Shown piece after piece: positions 23,119 through 23,429 of a stretch of DNA of 23,429 nucleotides. Position 1 is the stretch's first letter. Each line of letters begins with the position of its first letter. The DNA is from RGIG5327 sp045612485 (lineage in GTDB: Bacteria > Verrucomicrobiota > Lentisphaeria > Victivallales > UBA1829). Below the pieces are notes generated by a model that had not been told where the DNA came from, made no database searches, and saw only the letters and a list, made by a program, of their open reading frames with translations. The stretch lies in the NCBI GenBank assembly GCA_045612485.1, contig JAZKZE010000162.1:1-23429 (forward strand), in the 5' to 3' direction. Position numbers and translations under genes: made by a program.

Positions 23119-23176
23119 TTTTTATCCCGGATTTTTACCTTTCGTCAGCAGAATTAATAATAGATCGTTGTCTTTA

Positions 23177-23204
23177 AAGATAGCACGATTTTGATTTTTT
23201 TCAA
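23177..23204 (-). promoter_or_regulatory. predicted promoter for the DUF1796 gene
   Basis: On the minus strand TTGAAA (23199-23204), 16 bp, TATCTT (23177-23182), with a TGC extension before the -10. The rest of 23119-23289 is AT-rich and holds nothing else I recognise. Confidence 0.45.
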
Positions 23205-23289
23205 TATTTCTTCCTTTTTTGAGGAGAATATTTTTATAATGCGGAGTACTTTTGTACGGGATAACTCCCTTCTATTTTGTATAAAAATA

Positions 23290-23429
23290 CACAGCTGTCC
23301 CATAAAATCATGGAAAAAAGAGAAATGTTCGGTTGCCAGGCGAGGCGGTTGCCGCCGAGCGCGCAGTGGATGTGCGAATGAACCGCAGGGCAATCGCCTT
23401 GCGGACGCTCACAAGGAATTGTGAGCGTA
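23290..23429. repeat. 140-bp terminal inverted repeat, right copy
   Basis: Exact reverse complement of 1-140, with the same hairpins mirrored at 23405-23428, 23383-23404 and 23344-23356. Read outward on the plus strand, one frame stays open through the repeat and stops at a TGA (23422-23424) inside the outer hairpin, encoding an Arg/Ala-rich tail ending in ADAHKEL. It is not placed behind a gene here: the nearest gene, DUF1796, is transcribed away from it. See the left copy for interpretation. Confidence 0.93.

Noticed and set aside
1..23429. Composite transposon or integrative element bounded by the terminal repeats
   Set aside because: There is no transposase, integrase, relaxase or cargo-type gene; the interior carries rpmB, proA, glnA and gdhA with uniform style. 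A repeat-broken assembly or a chromosomal inversion pair is more likely.

Overview
This 23.4 kb window is ordinary bacterial chromosome, densely coding and AT-rich between genes. It carries 20 convincing protein genes plus one probable lipoprotein gene, and no rRNA, tRNA, CRISPR array, transposase or phage gene. No gap between genes exceeds 300 bp; the longest is about 250 bp (14678-14931). Most genes have good Shine-Dalgarno sites, and many have sigma70-like promoters. A lipobox protein and an AsmA-like membrane-anchored protein suggest a Gram-negative. The glycoside hydrolases, the zinc-ribbon L28 and the general style fit a gut member of the PVC group, with Lentisphaerota/Victivallales my best guess. 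That placement is inference, because no rRNA marker is present.

Left part (1-5009). proA lies on the minus strand behind a metallophosphoesterase fused to a PAF-acetylhydrolase-like SGNH domain that has lost its serine. A lipoprotein gene follows. Then come plus-strand rpmB (L28) with a terminator and an AsmA-like membrane protein ending in four 11-residue repeats.

Carbohydrate block (5035-10129). An AraC-type regulator is divergent from a GH127 beta-L-arabinofuranosidase, which converges on a GH42 beta-galactosidase-like enzyme. A 17-base motif (14/17 identical) occurs in both the GH127 and GH42 promoter regions. This suggests one small regulon for arabinose- or galactose-containing plant glycans, acting in the cytoplasm because neither enzyme has a signal peptide.

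Middle (10175-17357). A strong promoter drives a cutC plus AAC(3)-like pair. A nitrogen block follows: glutamine synthetase, a nitronate monooxygenase/FabK-like flavoprotein, NADP-glutamate dehydrogenase, and a divergent LysR regulator. Several dyads sit in the control regions of these genes.

Right part (17338-23289). A five-gene minus-strand operon runs umuD-like, sfsA, GT2, TIM-barrel isomerase, EamA transporter. Then come a CorA-family channel with a changed signature motif and a DUF1796 protein.

Ends. The first and last 140 bp are a perfect inverted repeat that is GC-richer than its flanks and built of consecutive hairpins, the outermost a perfect 10-bp stem. The repeat is the least explained sequence here. 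It most likely represents a dispersed genomic repeat at which the assembly stops, rather than transposon ends, since the genes between are housekeeping genes.
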